Positions 28,019 to 35,635 of a DNA stretch of 64,000 nucleotides are shown here, in pieces (the first letter of the stretch is position 1; every line of letters starts with the position of its first letter). The position numbers and the translations under genes were made by a program. The notes beneath the pieces were generated by a model. It ran no database searches. It saw nothing but the letters and a program-made list of their open reading frames with translations, and had not been told where the DNA came from. The stretch lies in the NCBI RefSeq assembly GCF_018847975.1, contig NZ_CP072597.1:5309001-5373000 (forward strand), read 5' to 3'. This DNA comes from Lysobacter sp. K5869 (lineage in GTDB: Bacteria > Pseudomonadota > Gammaproteobacteria > Xanthomonadales > Xanthomonadaceae).

Positions 28019-28588
28019 ATGGAGCAGTTCCTGCACATCCGCGTCCTGCTCGGCATCGTCCTGGGCCTGGCCGTCGCCACCTTGCTCAAGGGGCTGGCGC
28101 GCTTCGTCCAGCACCCCGGCCGCGAGCGGCCCTATTGGGTCCACATCGCCTGGGCGCTGTCGATGTTCACCCTGCTCGCCCACTTCTGGTGGTGGGAGTT
28201 CAGCCTGATCCACGTCGAACGCTGGAGCTTTCTCGCGTTCTCGTTCCTGGTCGGCTACGTCGTGGTGCTGTTCGTGCTGTGCACGCTGCTGTTCCCCGAC
28301 GACATCCGCGACTACACCGGCTGGCGCGACTATTTCTATTCGCGCCGGCACTGGTTCTTCGGGATCATGGCGCTGTCCTACGCCATCGATTTCGGCGACA
28401 CGCTGATCAAGGGCACGCGTTACTTCGAGGCCTTCGGCCTCGAATATCCGCTGCGCAACCTCGCTTACGTCGTCTTGTGCCTGATCGCCATGCGCACGCG
28501 CAGCGAACGTTTCCACGCCGCGTTCGCCGTCGCCGGCCTGCTGTATCAGGCCTCGTGGATCTACCGGCTCTACGATTTCGTCAGCTGA
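28019..28588 (+). CDS. Hypothetical multi-spanning membrane protein
   Basis: A 189-residue protein with about five or six hydrophobic helices: LLGIVLGLAVATLLKGL, WVHIAWALSMFTLLAHFWWW, FLAFSFLVGYVVVLFVLCTLLF, FFGIMALSYAIDF, NLAYVVLCLIAM and FAVAGLLYQASWIYRL. Aromatic and charged residues cluster in loops (DDIRDYTGWRDYFYSRRHW). I do not recognise a characterised family. The ATG follows GGGGAGACC, a plausible ribosome site. It stands alone between dbpA on the other strand and the GreB-like gene. Confidence 0.75.
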   Translation: MEQFLHIRVLLGIVLGLAVATLLKGLARFVQHPGRERPYWVHIAWALSMFTLLAHFWWWEFSLIHVERWSFLAFSFLVGYVVVLFVLCTLLFPDDIRDYTGWRDYFYSRRHWFFGIMALSYAIDFGDTLIKGTRYFEAFGLEYPLRNLAYVVLCLIAMRTRSERFHAAFAVAGLLYQASWIYRLYDFVS

Positions 28589-28693
28589 ACCGCATAACCG
28601 GCCATTCCGGCAAAGCGCGAACCCCATCGCACTCACCTTGAGACAACGTTTGCTGTCCTAGAGTCGAGCGATGTCTGTCTTCCACGCCTCCGC

Positions 28694-29200
28694 ATGAGCC
28701 GCGCCTTCGTCAAGGAAGGCGACGGCGAATCCGATCCCGGCGCATTGCCGGAATTGCCGATCAGCGAGCACCCCAACTACGTCACGCCGCGCGGCATGAT
28801 GCTGTTGCGCGCGCGCTTGAACGAGGCCGGACGCGAATTGCAGGCCTTGGATCGCGCGGTCGAGCGCGAAGCGGTCGGCGCGCGCCTGGAGCGCGCGCAC
28901 GTGCAGCGCGAGATGCGTTGGCTGCAGGCGCGCATCCTCGGCGCGATCACCATCGCCCCCGAACGCCAGCCGCCCGACCGGGTCGCGTTCGGCGCGCGCG
29001 TGGAGGTGACCGACGACGACGGCGGCGAACACCGCTACCGCATCGTCGGCGAGGACGAGGCCGATCCCGAGCGCGGCCTGATCAGCTGGGTCTCGCCGCT
29101 GGCGCGCGCGCTGCACGGCGCGCGCGTGGGCGACAGCGTGCTGTGGAAGCGGCCGGCCGGCGACATCAACGTGGAAGTACTGGCGATCGAATACGGCTGA
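28694..29200 (+). CDS. GreB-like transcription elongation factor with a shortened coiled coil
   Basis: A 168-residue GreA/GreB-family protein. It starts MSRAFVKEGD as many GreB-like proteins do, and its C-terminal domain is close to GreB (FGARVEVTDDDGGEHRYRIVG, then ISWVSPLARALHGARVGD and AGDINVEVLAIEYG). The N-terminal coiled coil (residues about 33-87) is roughly 12 residues shorter than in E. coli GreB, and the acidic tip motif GDRSENADY is missing; the turn reads EREAVGARLERA. Since that tip donates the acidic residues that drive RNA cleavage by RNA polymerase, this protein may bind the polymerase secondary channel without stimulating cleavage. That is inference from alignment by eye. Confidence 0.82.
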   Translation: MSRAFVKEGDGESDPGALPELPISEHPNYVTPRGMMLLRARLNEAGRELQALDRAVEREAVGARLERAHVQREMRWLQARILGAITIAPERQPPDRVAFGARVEVTDDDGGEHRYRIVGEDEADPERGLISWVSPLARALHGARVGDSVLWKRPAGDINVEVLAIEYG

Positions 29201-29347
29201 GCCGCGCCGGCTTCTCAACCCTCGATTCCGCGCAGCCATCCACCCCGGGTCCGCGTTCGCGGCGCCGCTTCCCGTTCGGCATCCTGCTTCGACGCCATCG
29301 ACCGCCCGTCGGCGCCAGCTTGACGCGGCTTCCGCGCGCACCCGATC

Positions 29348-29374
29348 ATTTAGCAAATTAGTTAATTGCTAAAT
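29348..29374. promoter_or_regulatory. Operator upstream of the desaturase operon, shared with the ArsR gene
   Basis: ATTTAGCAA-ATTAGTTAA-TTGCTAAAT: perfect 9-bp inverted arms around a 9-bp centre, strikingly AT-rich in this genome. Seventeen bases (TTTAGCAAATTAGTTAA) recur in reverse orientation just upstream of the ArsR gene 2.6 kb away. It probably overlaps the desaturase promoter, 70-95 bp before its start codon, and is best explained as the binding site of that ArsR repressor. Confidence 0.75.
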
Positions 29375-29443
29375 ACATGCATCGCGCGCCGGCGGGGCCG
29401 GCGTCGGGCCGCTCCGGCCATGCAGCGCACCAGGGATGAGGTC

Positions 29444-30445
29444 ATGAAAGCTCGGTTCGTGGAAGCGATGCCCGCCAGCCTGCGCGCCCATCGCGTGCGT
29501 TCGCGCGCGGCGCTGGCCGATTCGGTCCGCGCCGTCAGCGCCGGCCGCGTCGTATGGGAACCGATACGCTCGCTGTGGTTCTGCGCGATGGCCGCCGGCG
29601 CCGTCGTCGGCGGCGCGCTCACCTTCAGCTGGGGCGCGTTCGCCTTGTTCGCCTTCAGCACCGCCGCCGTGCTGCTGCTCGGCCATTCGCTGGGCATGCA
29701 CCGCAAGCTGATCCACGACAGCTACGCCTGCCCGAAATGGCTGGAGTACCTGCTGGTCTACTGCGGCGTGCAGGTCGGATTGGCCGGGCCGATCGCGCTG
29801 GTGCACACCCACGACCTGCGCGACTACGCGCAACGCCTGCCGCATTGCCACGATTACCTCGCCCACCGCCGCGGTTTCCTGCAAGACGCGTGGTGGCAAC
29901 TGCATTGCGAACTGCGCCTGGACGCGCCGCCGCGGATCGAACTGGAACCGCGCATCGCCGAAGACCGCGTCTACCGTTTCCTGCAACGCACCTGGATGTG
30001 GCAGCAACTGCCGTGGGCGCTGGCGTTCTACGCCGTCGGCGGCTGGGGCTGGGTGTTCTGGGGCGTGTGCGCGCGGGTGACCGCAGGCGTGTTCGGCCAC
30101 TGGCTGATCGGCTACTTCGCCCACAACCACGGCGGCCTGCATCACGAAGTGCGCGGCGCCGCGGTGCAAGGCCGCAACGTGCGCTTCGCATCGCTGCTGA
30201 CGATGGGCGAATGCTGGCACAACAACCACCATGCGTTTCCGGGCTCGGCGCGGCTGGGCTTGTATCCCGGCGAATGGGATCCGGGCTGGTGGATGTTGCG
30301 CGCGCTCGAACGCATCGGCTGGGTGAGCGGCTTGCGCCTGCCCGAAGACTTGCCGCCGCGCGCCGAACTGCACTGCCTCGGCGCCGAACCGCCGACCCGC
30401 GCCGACGACGCCTGCTGCTCCTTCCGAGAGCTGATGAACCGATGA
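29444..30445 (+). CDS. Membrane fatty-acid desaturase-like protein
   Basis: A 333-residue membrane di-iron protein of the fatty-acid desaturase superfamily. Histidine clusters: HSLGMH at 81-86, HTHDLRD from His121, and CWHNNHHAFPGSARLG near the C-terminus. The last is a classic HxxHH box; the middle box lacks the usual HRxHH form and reads HTHD, so the substrate or the regioselectivity may differ from common acyl-CoA desaturases. Hydrophobic helices lie at about 45-80 and 195-235. The start was chosen for the GGGATGAGG ribosome site; an ATG eight codons earlier is also possible. Its stop overlaps the next gene (ATGA), making a two-gene operon behind the shared ArsR-type operator. Confidence 0.85.
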   Translation: MKARFVEAMPASLRAHRVRSRAALADSVRAVSAGRVVWEPIRSLWFCAMAAGAVVGGALTFSWGAFALFAFSTAAVLLLGHSLGMHRKLIHDSYACPKWLEYLLVYCGVQVGLAGPIALVHTHDLRDYAQRLPHCHDYLAHRRGFLQDAWWQLHCELRLDAPPRIELEPRIAEDRVYRFLQRTWMWQQLPWALAFYAVGGWGWVFWGVCARVTAGVFGHWLIGYFAHNHGGLHHEVRGAAVQGRNVRFASLLTMGECWHNNHHAFPGSARLGLYPGEWDPGWWMLRALERIGWVSGLRLPEDLPPRAELHCLGAEPPTRADDACCSFRELMNR

Positions 30446-31518
30446 ACGAATCGAATTCGCCCGACCCGAACCGCCCCCACGCCGCATCGTCCGAACCGCC
30501 GCCGCTTCCGCCGCATGCGCAGGCCGAGCCCGCCGGCTCCGCGCCGATGCGATGGCTGCGCCGCCTGCTGCTCACCGTGCTGCCGTTCGCCGGCGGCGCG
30601 CTGATCGGCTTGATCCTGCGCACTGTCTTCAACGGCGAACCCGGCAGCGCCTGGGCGCCGATGCTGACCGTCTTCATCCTGATCGCGCCGGTCGCCATCG
30701 GCGCGGTCACGGTCTACCTGGCCGAACGCGAACGCGCGCGCAGGCTGCGCTACCACTTCTTCGCGCCCTGGCTCAGCGTCACCTTGTGCATGGCCGGGTC
30801 GATGCTGTTCATGCTCGAAGGTGCGATCTGCGTGATCCTGATCTGGCCGCTGTTCGCCGTTCTCGGCTCGGTCGGCGGCATGATCATGGGCTCGCTGTGC
30901 CGCTGGGCCGGCTGGTCGAAAACGCCGACGGTCTACAGCGTGGCGGTGCTGCCGCTAGTGTTGACCCTGCTCGGCGTCGGCCACGACGAGCCGCGGCGGA
31001 TCGAACGCACCGAACGCAGCGTGCTGATCCACGCCGCGCCGGAAACCGTCTGGCGCAACCTCCTCGACACCGACCGCATCCGCGCCGAGGAAGTCGATCG
31101 CGCCTGGATGTACCGCATCGGCGTGCCGGTGCCGCTGGCCGGCCTCACCCACGAAGACGCCGCCGGCCTCACCCGCGAGGTGCGCATGGGCAAGGGCATC
31201 CACTTCCGCCAGCGTTCGGCCGACTGGCGCCCGGGCCGTTACGTGCAGTGGCAATACCAGTTCGCGCCCGATTCGATTCCGGCCGGCGCGCTCGACGATC
31301 ACGTCGAAATCGGCGGCCGCTACTTCGACCTGATCGGCACCCGCTACACGCTGACGCCGCGCGGCGGCGACACCGAACTGAGCATCCGCATGGATTACCG
31401 CGTGAGCACCGGCTTCAACTGGTACGCCGCGCCGCTGGCGCGCTGGCTGATCGGCGATTTCAGCGACACGATCCTGGGCTTCTATCGCCATCGCGCCGAG
31501 GCCGGCGCGGCGGCGTAA
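30442..31518 (+). CDS. Membrane-anchored SRPBCC-domain protein
   Basis: A 358-residue protein. After a proline-rich start come about four helices (LLLTVLPFAGGALIGLILRTVF, MLTVFILIAPVAIGAVTVYLA, WLSVTLCMAGSMLFMLEGAICVI and VYSVAVLPLVLTLLGVG within residues 40-185). The C-terminal half is an SRPBCC/START-like domain beginning RTERSVLIHAAPETVWRNLLD and ending with the long helix LARWLIGDFSDTILGFYRHR. SRPBCC domains form a hydrophobic pocket for lipids or polyketides. Translational coupling to the desaturase suggests that it binds or senses the fatty acid that enzyme handles, though this is inference. Confidence 0.8.
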   Translation: MNESNSPDPNRPHAASSEPPPLPPHAQAEPAGSAPMRWLRRLLLTVLPFAGGALIGLILRTVFNGEPGSAWAPMLTVFILIAPVAIGAVTVYLAERERARRLRYHFFAPWLSVTLCMAGSMLFMLEGAICVILIWPLFAVLGSVGGMIMGSLCRWAGWSKTPTVYSVAVLPLVLTLLGVGHDEPRRIERTERSVLIHAAPETVWRNLLDTDRIRAEEVDRAWMYRIGVPVPLAGLTHEDAAGLTREVRMGKGIHFRQRSADWRPGRYVQWQYQFAPDSIPAGALDDHVEIGGRYFDLIGTRYTLTPRGGDTELSIRMDYRVSTGFNWYAAPLARWLIGDFSDTILGFYRHRAEAGAAA

Positions 31519-31578
31519 GCCGCGAACGAGGCCGATACCGCCGCGTCCCGCGAACCGCGCGGGCCGCGGCGCGAGGGT

Positions 31579-31908
31579 TCAAGCGCCGGCCTTGCCCGCG
31601 CCCTTGCGCGCCGCGCGCCGGCTCTCGCGCTTGAGCGGGCCGCCGACCGGGCAAATCTCGAACGCGAACTGGGTCAGCGTGTTGACCAGATGATCCGGCA
31701 CCAGCTTGTAGACCACGAACTGCCCGCGCCGCTCGCTGCTGATCAAGCCGGCGTTGACCAACACCGACAAATGCCGCGACACCGCCGGCGCACTCATCTC
31801 GAACCGCGCGGCGATGTCCCCCGCGCTGAGTTCGCGCTCGGACAAAAACGCCAGGATCTGCCGCCGCGGCGACGAGGCCAGAGCTTCGAAGATCTTGTCC
31901 TGCGACAT
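31579..31908 (-). CDS. ArsR-family repressor (SdpR-like)
   Basis: A 109-residue winged-helix regulator: KIFEALASSPRRQILAFLSERELSAGDIAARFEMSAPAVSRHLSVLVNAGLISSERRGQF covers helices 1-5 and the wing, given as one span for residues about 5-65. It lacks the metal-binding cysteines of classical ArsR proteins and resembles the autorepressor SdpR group. Its gene is convergent with the desaturase operon and its own upstream region shares a 17-bp AT-rich sequence with that operon's promoter, pointing to repression of both. A basic tail (RRAARKGAGKAGA) ends the protein. The signal is unknown; a membrane or lipid state would fit the target genes. Confidence 0.88.
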   Translation of the reverse strand: MSQDKIFEALASSPRRQILAFLSERELSAGDIAARFEMSAPAVSRHLSVLVNAGLISSERRGQFVVYKLVPDHLVNTLTQFAFEICPVGGPLKRESRRAARKGAGKAGA

Positions 31909-31963
31909 GGCGGCGGCGGCAAGGCGCGCCGGGGCGGCGCCGGGCCAGTATAGCCTTGATTAC

Positions 31964-31980
31964 TTAACTAATTTGCTAAA
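31964..31980. promoter_or_regulatory. Second copy of the ArsR-type operator, at the arsR-like gene promoter
   Basis: TTAACTAATTTGCTAAA is the exact reverse complement of the right-hand 17 bases shared with the desaturase promoter. The other half-site here is degenerate (CTTGATTAC instead of ATTTAGCAA). It lies 56-72 bp upstream of the ArsR start, a typical position for autorepression. Confidence 0.72.
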
Positions 31981-31985
31981 CATCT

Positions 31986-32057
31986 AGGAGTTAGCGGATA
32001 GGCGTTAGGAGATAGCGGGGGCATTCGCTATCTCCTAACTCCTATCCGCTATCTCCT
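31986..32057. repeat. Inverted repeat with 32-bp near-perfect arms (TAGCGGATAGG type)
   Basis: The left arm (31986-32017) and right arm (32026-32057) pair with about two mismatches across a short GGGCATT-type loop. Within each arm are related subunits (GGAGTTAGCGGATAGG and GTTAGGAGATAGCG). This is a different family from the GTAG and ATTCCGGC repeats. It occupies the gap between the ArsR promoter and the GIY-YIG gene and could form a strong cruciform or RNA hairpin. Confidence 0.8.
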
Positions 32058-32073
32058 GCCTTACCCTATCCCC

Positions 32074-32331
32074 ATGCCCTGGTACGTCTACCTCATCGAA
32101 TGCACCGACGGCAGCCTCTACACCGGGATCGCCGTCGACGTGGAGCGCCGCTACGCCCAGCACGCCGCCGGCAAGGGCGCGCGCTACACCCGCGCGCATC
32201 CGCCGGCGCGGCTGTTGGCGCGGTTCGAGCATCCCGACCGCGGCGCCGCGCTGCGCGCCGAATACGCGATCAAACAGCTCACGCCCGCGGCCAAGCGCGC
32301 GTTGTGCGCGCAGGCGCAGGCCGCCGGCTGA
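32074..32331 (+). CDS. GIY-YIG nuclease superfamily protein (YhbQ/UPF0213-like)
   Basis: An 85-residue single-domain GIY-YIG protein. WYVYLIECTDGSLYTGIAVDVERRYAQH contains the two motif strands (VYL, YTG) and the arginine of the active site, followed by KGARYTRAHPPARLL and the conserved glutamate in the RAEYAIKQL helix. Bacterial YhbQ-like proteins are thought to act on DNA during repair; the role is not settled. The ATG lies just after an inverted repeat, with little room for a normal promoter, so the repeat may influence expression. Confidence 0.88.
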   Translation: MPWYVYLIECTDGSLYTGIAVDVERRYAQHAAGKGARYTRAHPPARLLARFEHPDRGAALRAEYAIKQLTPAAKRALCAQAQAAG

Positions 32332-32335
32332 GGCG

Positions 32336-32725
32336 TCACAGCAGCGCCCACAGCAACTGCAGGATGCCCCACAGCGCCACTGCCCACACCGCCGAACGCA
32401 GGTAGGGGATGCCGGCCGCGTACACCGGCACGTAGATCAGCCGCGCCCAGAAATACGACTGCGCGGCCAAGGCGGTGTGGTCGTTGCCGCGGCCGGCGAC
32501 GACCACCGCCAACGCGAGCGCGGCGAACATCGGAAAGGTTTCCAGATAATTGCGCCAAGCGCGCTCCAGCCGCGCGGCCACGCCGGTCAGCGGTTGCGGC
32601 GCGCCGTCGCGCGCGCCGGCGTTCCAGCGCACGCCGCGCTGCGCGGTCATGAAGCCGGCCGCGACCAGCAGATGGACGATGCCCAGCGCGACCGACCAAG
32701 CCAGCATTTGCAGTTCGGTGCTCAT
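32336..32725 (-). CDS. MAPEG-family membrane protein
   Basis: A 129-residue MAPEG (membrane-associated eicosanoid/glutathione metabolism) protein with four helices: LQMLAWSVALGIVHLLVAAGFMT, FPMFAALALAVVVAG, SYFWARLIYVPVYAAGIPYLRS and VWAVALWGILQLLW. The ERAWRNYLETFP segment between helices 1 and 2 is the MAPEG signature. Bacterial members are of unclear function and may have glutathione transferase or peroxidase activity. The chosen ATG gives MSTELQML; the frame is open 17 codons further. It is convergent with the GIY-YIG gene with only four bases between stops. Confidence 0.87.
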   Translation of the reverse strand: MSTELQMLAWSVALGIVHLLVAAGFMTAQRGVRWNAGARDGAPQPLTGVAARLERAWRNYLETFPMFAALALAVVVAGRGNDHTALAAQSYFWARLIYVPVYAAGIPYLRSAVWAVALWGILQLLWALL

Positions 32726-32736
32726 GATCTTTCCAG

Positions 32737-32892
32737 CGAGAAGTGAGCGCAGAGGAGTGAGAAGCGAGACGAGCATTATCGCTGCGTTTTCGCCGATTCC
32801 TCGCGTTTTATGCTCGCTCCGGCGGTCGAAGATACGGGGAGCGGGCGAGAACCGCGCTTGCTCCCGCTCGCTCCTCCCCGCTCACTCCTCGC
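32737..32892. repeat. GA-rich/CT-rich inverted repeat region
   Basis: The left side is rich in AGTGAG/GCGAGA words (GAGAAGTGAGCGCAGAGGAG) and the right side in their complements (CTCGCTCCTCCCCGCTCACT), with smaller GAGCGGGCGAGAA words between. It looks like a worn inverted repeat or strand-biased purine tract between the MAPEG start and the MDR stop. No gene is seen. Confidence 0.55.
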
Positions 32893-32893
32893 C

Positions 32894-33880
32894 TCACCCG
32901 TTCGGCAGCACCAAAATCTTGCCCTCGCGCTCGCCCGCCGCAGCCGCCGCGACCGCGTCCTTGATCCGTTCCAACGGATACGTCGCCTGCACCCGCGCGT
33001 GCAACTCGCCCGCGGCGACCCGCCGCGCGATCTCGCCGAACACTTCCGCGCGCCGCGCCGGCGTCGCCTGCTGGAACCAGCGCGACAGCCAGAACCCGCG
33101 CAGCGACACGTCGCGGAACACGAACGAGGCCGGCGAAATCTGGCAGGCCTCGCCGCTCATCGCGCCGTAGTTCACCACCACCCCGCCCTCGCCCAGCGAC
33201 TGCGCGATGTGCTGGGTCGCCAAGCCGCCGACCGCGTCGATGCCGAGCTTGATCGGCGCCTTCTGCGCCGCCTCGCGCGCCTGCTTGCCCAAGTCGTCGC
33301 CGTCGATCAAGACCACGTCGGCGCCGGCCGCGCGCACCGCCTCCACCGCCGATTCGCGCCGCACCACATTGATCGTGCGCAGCCCGCGCGCCTTGGCCAG
33401 TTGGATCAGATACGTGCCCACGGCCGAATTGGCCGCGTTCTGGATCACCCAGTCGCCCGGCTCCAGCGCGACGATGTCGCTGAGCATCAGCAGCGCGGTC
33501 GGCGGATTGATCGTGATCATCGCCAGTTGCTGGGGATCGGCGCCGTCGGGCAGCGCGACCAGATGCTTGGCGGTGCCGACCATGTGCGTGGCCCAACTGC
33601 CGCCCTGGATCGGCAACAACACGGTCTGGCCGACCTTCACCTGCGTCACCTCCGGCCCGAGCTCGACCACGCGGCCCACGCCCTCGTTGCCGCCCACCGC
33701 CGGCAGCGGCGGCAGCAGGCCGTAGTCGCCGGTCAGGGTCAGCACGTCGGAAGGATTGATCGGCGCGGCCAGCACTTCGATCAGGACCTGCCCCGCGGCC
33801 AGTGGCGGGGTCTGGAACTCGACCGCCTCGATCACATCCTGCGGCACCGGGCCGCGCCGTTCGTACTGGGCTCGCTTCAT
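32894..33880 (-). CDS. MDR-superfamily reductase, trans-2-enoyl reductase (MECR/ETR)-like
   Basis: A 328-residue medium-chain reductase of the zinc-free type. APINPSDVLTLTGDYG, PAVGGNEGVGRVVELG and VLLPIQGGSWATHMV in the catalytic half, then NPPTALLMLSDIVALEPGDWVIQNAANSAVGTYLIQLAKARGLRTINVVRR in the nucleotide-binding half (residues about 125-190, quoted as key words), are characteristic of trans-2-enoyl-CoA/ACP reductases of the ETR group. The NVVRR motif after the Rossmann strand suits NADPH. It may work in fatty-acid synthesis or reduce enals and quinones. The chosen ATG starts MKRAQYERRG. Single gene. Confidence 0.86.
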   Translation of the reverse strand: MKRAQYERRGPVPQDVIEAVEFQTPPLAAGQVLIEVLAAPINPSDVLTLTGDYGLLPPLPAVGGNEGVGRVVELGPEVTQVKVGQTVLLPIQGGSWATHMVGTAKHLVALPDGADPQQLAMITINPPTALLMLSDIVALEPGDWVIQNAANSAVGTYLIQLAKARGLRTINVVRRESAVEAVRAAGADVVLIDGDDLGKQAREAAQKAPIKLGIDAVGGLATQHIAQSLGEGGVVVNYGAMSGEACQISPASFVFRDVSLRGFWLSRWFQQATPARRAEVFGEIARRVAAGELHARVQATYPLERIKDAVAAAAAGEREGKILVLPNG

Positions 33881-34022
33881 CGTGGACCTCCGCAAGGGGC
33901 TGGGCGGCGCCCGCGCGGGCGCCGATCGGCCGAGAGTACGCCGCCGGACGCGCAAACGTCTTGCGTCCAGGTCTCAGCGCTGCGACCCTGCCTGCCCGTC
34001 ACCGCTGTTCGGCACCATCGCC

Positions 34023-34247
34023 ATGCAACCGATCCAATTCGAACTCGACGCCGCCCACGACTTCGTCGAACTCAACCAACTGCTCAAGCTCACCGGTTTG
34101 GCCCACAGCGGCGGCACCGGCAAGGCCATCGTCGCCAGCGGCGCGGTGCGGGTGGATGGACAGGTCGAACTGCGCAAGACCTGCAAGATCCGCGCGGGGC
34201 AGGTGGTGGAGTGCGAGAACGTGCGGATCGAGGTGGTGGCGGGCTGA
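34023..34247 (+). CDS. S4-domain RNA-binding protein (YbcJ-like)
   Basis: A 74-residue protein made almost entirely of an S4 RNA-binding domain: FVELNQLLKLTGLAHSGGTGKAIVASGAVRVDGQVELRKTCKIRAGQVVE is the S4 core (residues about 12-62), as in YbcJ, a small protein linked to ribosome function. The start ATG gives MQPIQFELDAAHDF, the usual YbcJ-like beginning. The region before the start is not coding. Function beyond RNA binding is not known. Confidence 0.88.
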   Translation: MQPIQFELDAAHDFVELNQLLKLTGLAHSGGTGKAIVASGAVRVDGQVELRKTCKIRAGQVVECENVRIEVVAG

Positions 34248-34319
34248 GGTTCGCGGCGGATACGACTCGTCGCAACGGCTCCTTCATTCCGCAAGCCCCC
34301 GAGACCGATCGCCCGCCGG

Positions 34320-35318
34320 TCACGCCAACGGCAACCGACTGTCGGCCTTGCACAAATCATCGTGCAACCGCTGCACCGACTGCGTCGCCGACACGTAATC
34401 GCGGCTGCCCAACGCCTCGACGAAGCGGCAGGCGGCGTAACCTTCGGCCTTGCGTTCGTACTGCGCCACCCAACTCTCGCGTTCGGCCATGCGCTCGGCC
34501 GGGATCGGCCAGACGCCGTTGCGCGGCGGCATGCGTTCGCGCACGCCCACGCGCCAGGGCTTGCCGGTGAGGCGGGCGCGGAAGCAGTGCTGGTAGCGGC
34601 ACAGCAGCGCGTAATAGGCGTCGGCGCCGATGGCCTGGAAGAACGCCGGCACCTGCGGGTCCAGCGGGTCGAAGGTCTGGTGCATCGCCAGCAGGCGGAA
34701 GCCGTTGGGCGTGCGGTAGACGCGCAGATGCCAATGCGGGTGCGCGGCCAGGAACGCGTTCACCGGCGCCATCGCGCGCGCTTCGGGGCCGCCGCCTTCT
34801 TCGCGGTAGCGGCGCTGGGCCGCGGCGTTGCGCACGAATCCGATCGCGACCAACGCGGCGATGAACAGCGCGATGCCGGCGACCGGATGCACCAGCGCGC
34901 CGCACGCCACGCCGGCGACGAGCGCGGCCGCGAACCAGCCCCAACTCACCGGCCCCGCTTGCGGCGGTTTGAAATCGACGTCGGCGAACAGCACGTCCGG
35001 CGAGTTGAGGCAGCGCGCGCCGTAGCTGTTGCGGGTGACCACGATCTCGCCGTGGCGTTCGACGATCTCCTCGCGGATCGGCAACCCTTCGGCGTCGTAA
35101 GGCACGCGCGGTTCGTTGCGCGACAAGGTTTCGCCGGCGAGGATGCGGTCGAAGGCGTCGCGGGCGCGGGCGTCGGCCATCGTTTGGGCCTCGGCGAGGC
35201 TGGAGTCGGACCAACCGAAGCGACGCACCGTCAGCGAAACCCGCCCGGAGACGTGCCCCCTCCCGAACTTCTCCTGCACCCGCGCCTGCGCCCAATACCG
35301 CGGAACCTGCATCGCCAT
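34320..35318 (-). CDS. Hypothetical protein with two central membrane helices
   Basis: A 332-residue protein I do not recognise. The first 100 residues are polar (RVSLTVRRFGWSDSSLAEAQ, then RDAFDRILAGETLSRNEPRV and REEIVERHGEIVVTRNSYGARCLNSPDVLFADVDF). Two helices follow (WGWFAAALVAGVACGALV and AGIALFIAALVAIGFV, residues about 125-165), then a long cytosolic part with PHWHLRVYRTPNGFRLLAMHQTFD and a C-terminal SRDYVSATQSVQRLHDDLC. The repeated aromatic and arginine residues suggest a folded enzyme-like domain attached to the membrane, but no catalytic motif stands out. Confidence 0.75.
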   Translation of the reverse strand: MAMQVPRYWAQARVQEKFGRGHVSGRVSLTVRRFGWSDSSLAEAQTMADARARDAFDRILAGETLSRNEPRVPYDAEGLPIREEIVERHGEIVVTRNSYGARCLNSPDVLFADVDFKPPQAGPVSWGWFAAALVAGVACGALVHPVAGIALFIAALVAIGFVRNAAAQRRYREEGGGPEARAMAPVNAFLAAHPHWHLRVYRTPNGFRLLAMHQTFDPLDPQVPAFFQAIGADAYYALLCRYQHCFRARLTGKPWRVGVRERMPPRNGVWPIPAERMAERESWVAQYERKAEGYAACRFVEALGSRDYVSATQSVQRLHDDLCKADSRLPLA

Positions 35319-35354
35319 CGCCGACCTCCCTTGTCCTGCCCCGATTGTATCGAT

Positions 35355-35522
35355 GTAGGAGCGGCGTAAGCCGCGACGCCCGAAACCGGCGAGCCGCGGC
35401 GTCAGGCGAAGAACGCCGGATCGGCGCGGTTCGGCGGCGCAGCGGATGCGACGCGGCGCCTTGAGGTAGCCGGCGCGTCGGATCGTCCGGGCTTCGGGTG
35501 TCGCGGCTTACGCCGCTCCTAC
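35355..35522. repeat. Inverted GTAG REP pair with GCGTAAGCC variant
   Basis: GTAGGAGCGGCGTAAGCCGC on the left pairs with GCGGCTTACGCCGCTCCTAC on the right; the variable middle bases match between arms. The 110 bp between them contain no frame of interest. It lies between the hypothetical protein start and the NAD-salvage genes. Confidence 0.88.
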
Positions 35523-35588
35523 ATCGGGAGCTACGCTGTCACACGAAGGCACTTGACGCCCCCATGCATCGGCGTAGCATTCGCCGTA

Positions 35589-35613
35589 CGCCAGCGGACA
35601 GACCGCCGGCCAC
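35589..35613 (+). promoter_or_regulatory. Leader hairpin of the NMN adenylyltransferase gene (copy 1)
   Basis: The 20-base core GCGGACAGACCGCCGGCCAC, inside a 25-base block, is repeated with a single change ahead of the next gene. It can form a stem CCAGCGG-ACAGA-CCGCCGG with one mismatch, ending 22 bases before the start codon and just upstream of the GAGGGA ribosome site. Position and conservation suggest an RNA element or an operator for NAD-salvage control. Confidence 0.6.
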
Positions 35614-35635
35614 TTCAACTCCGTGAGGGATTCTC

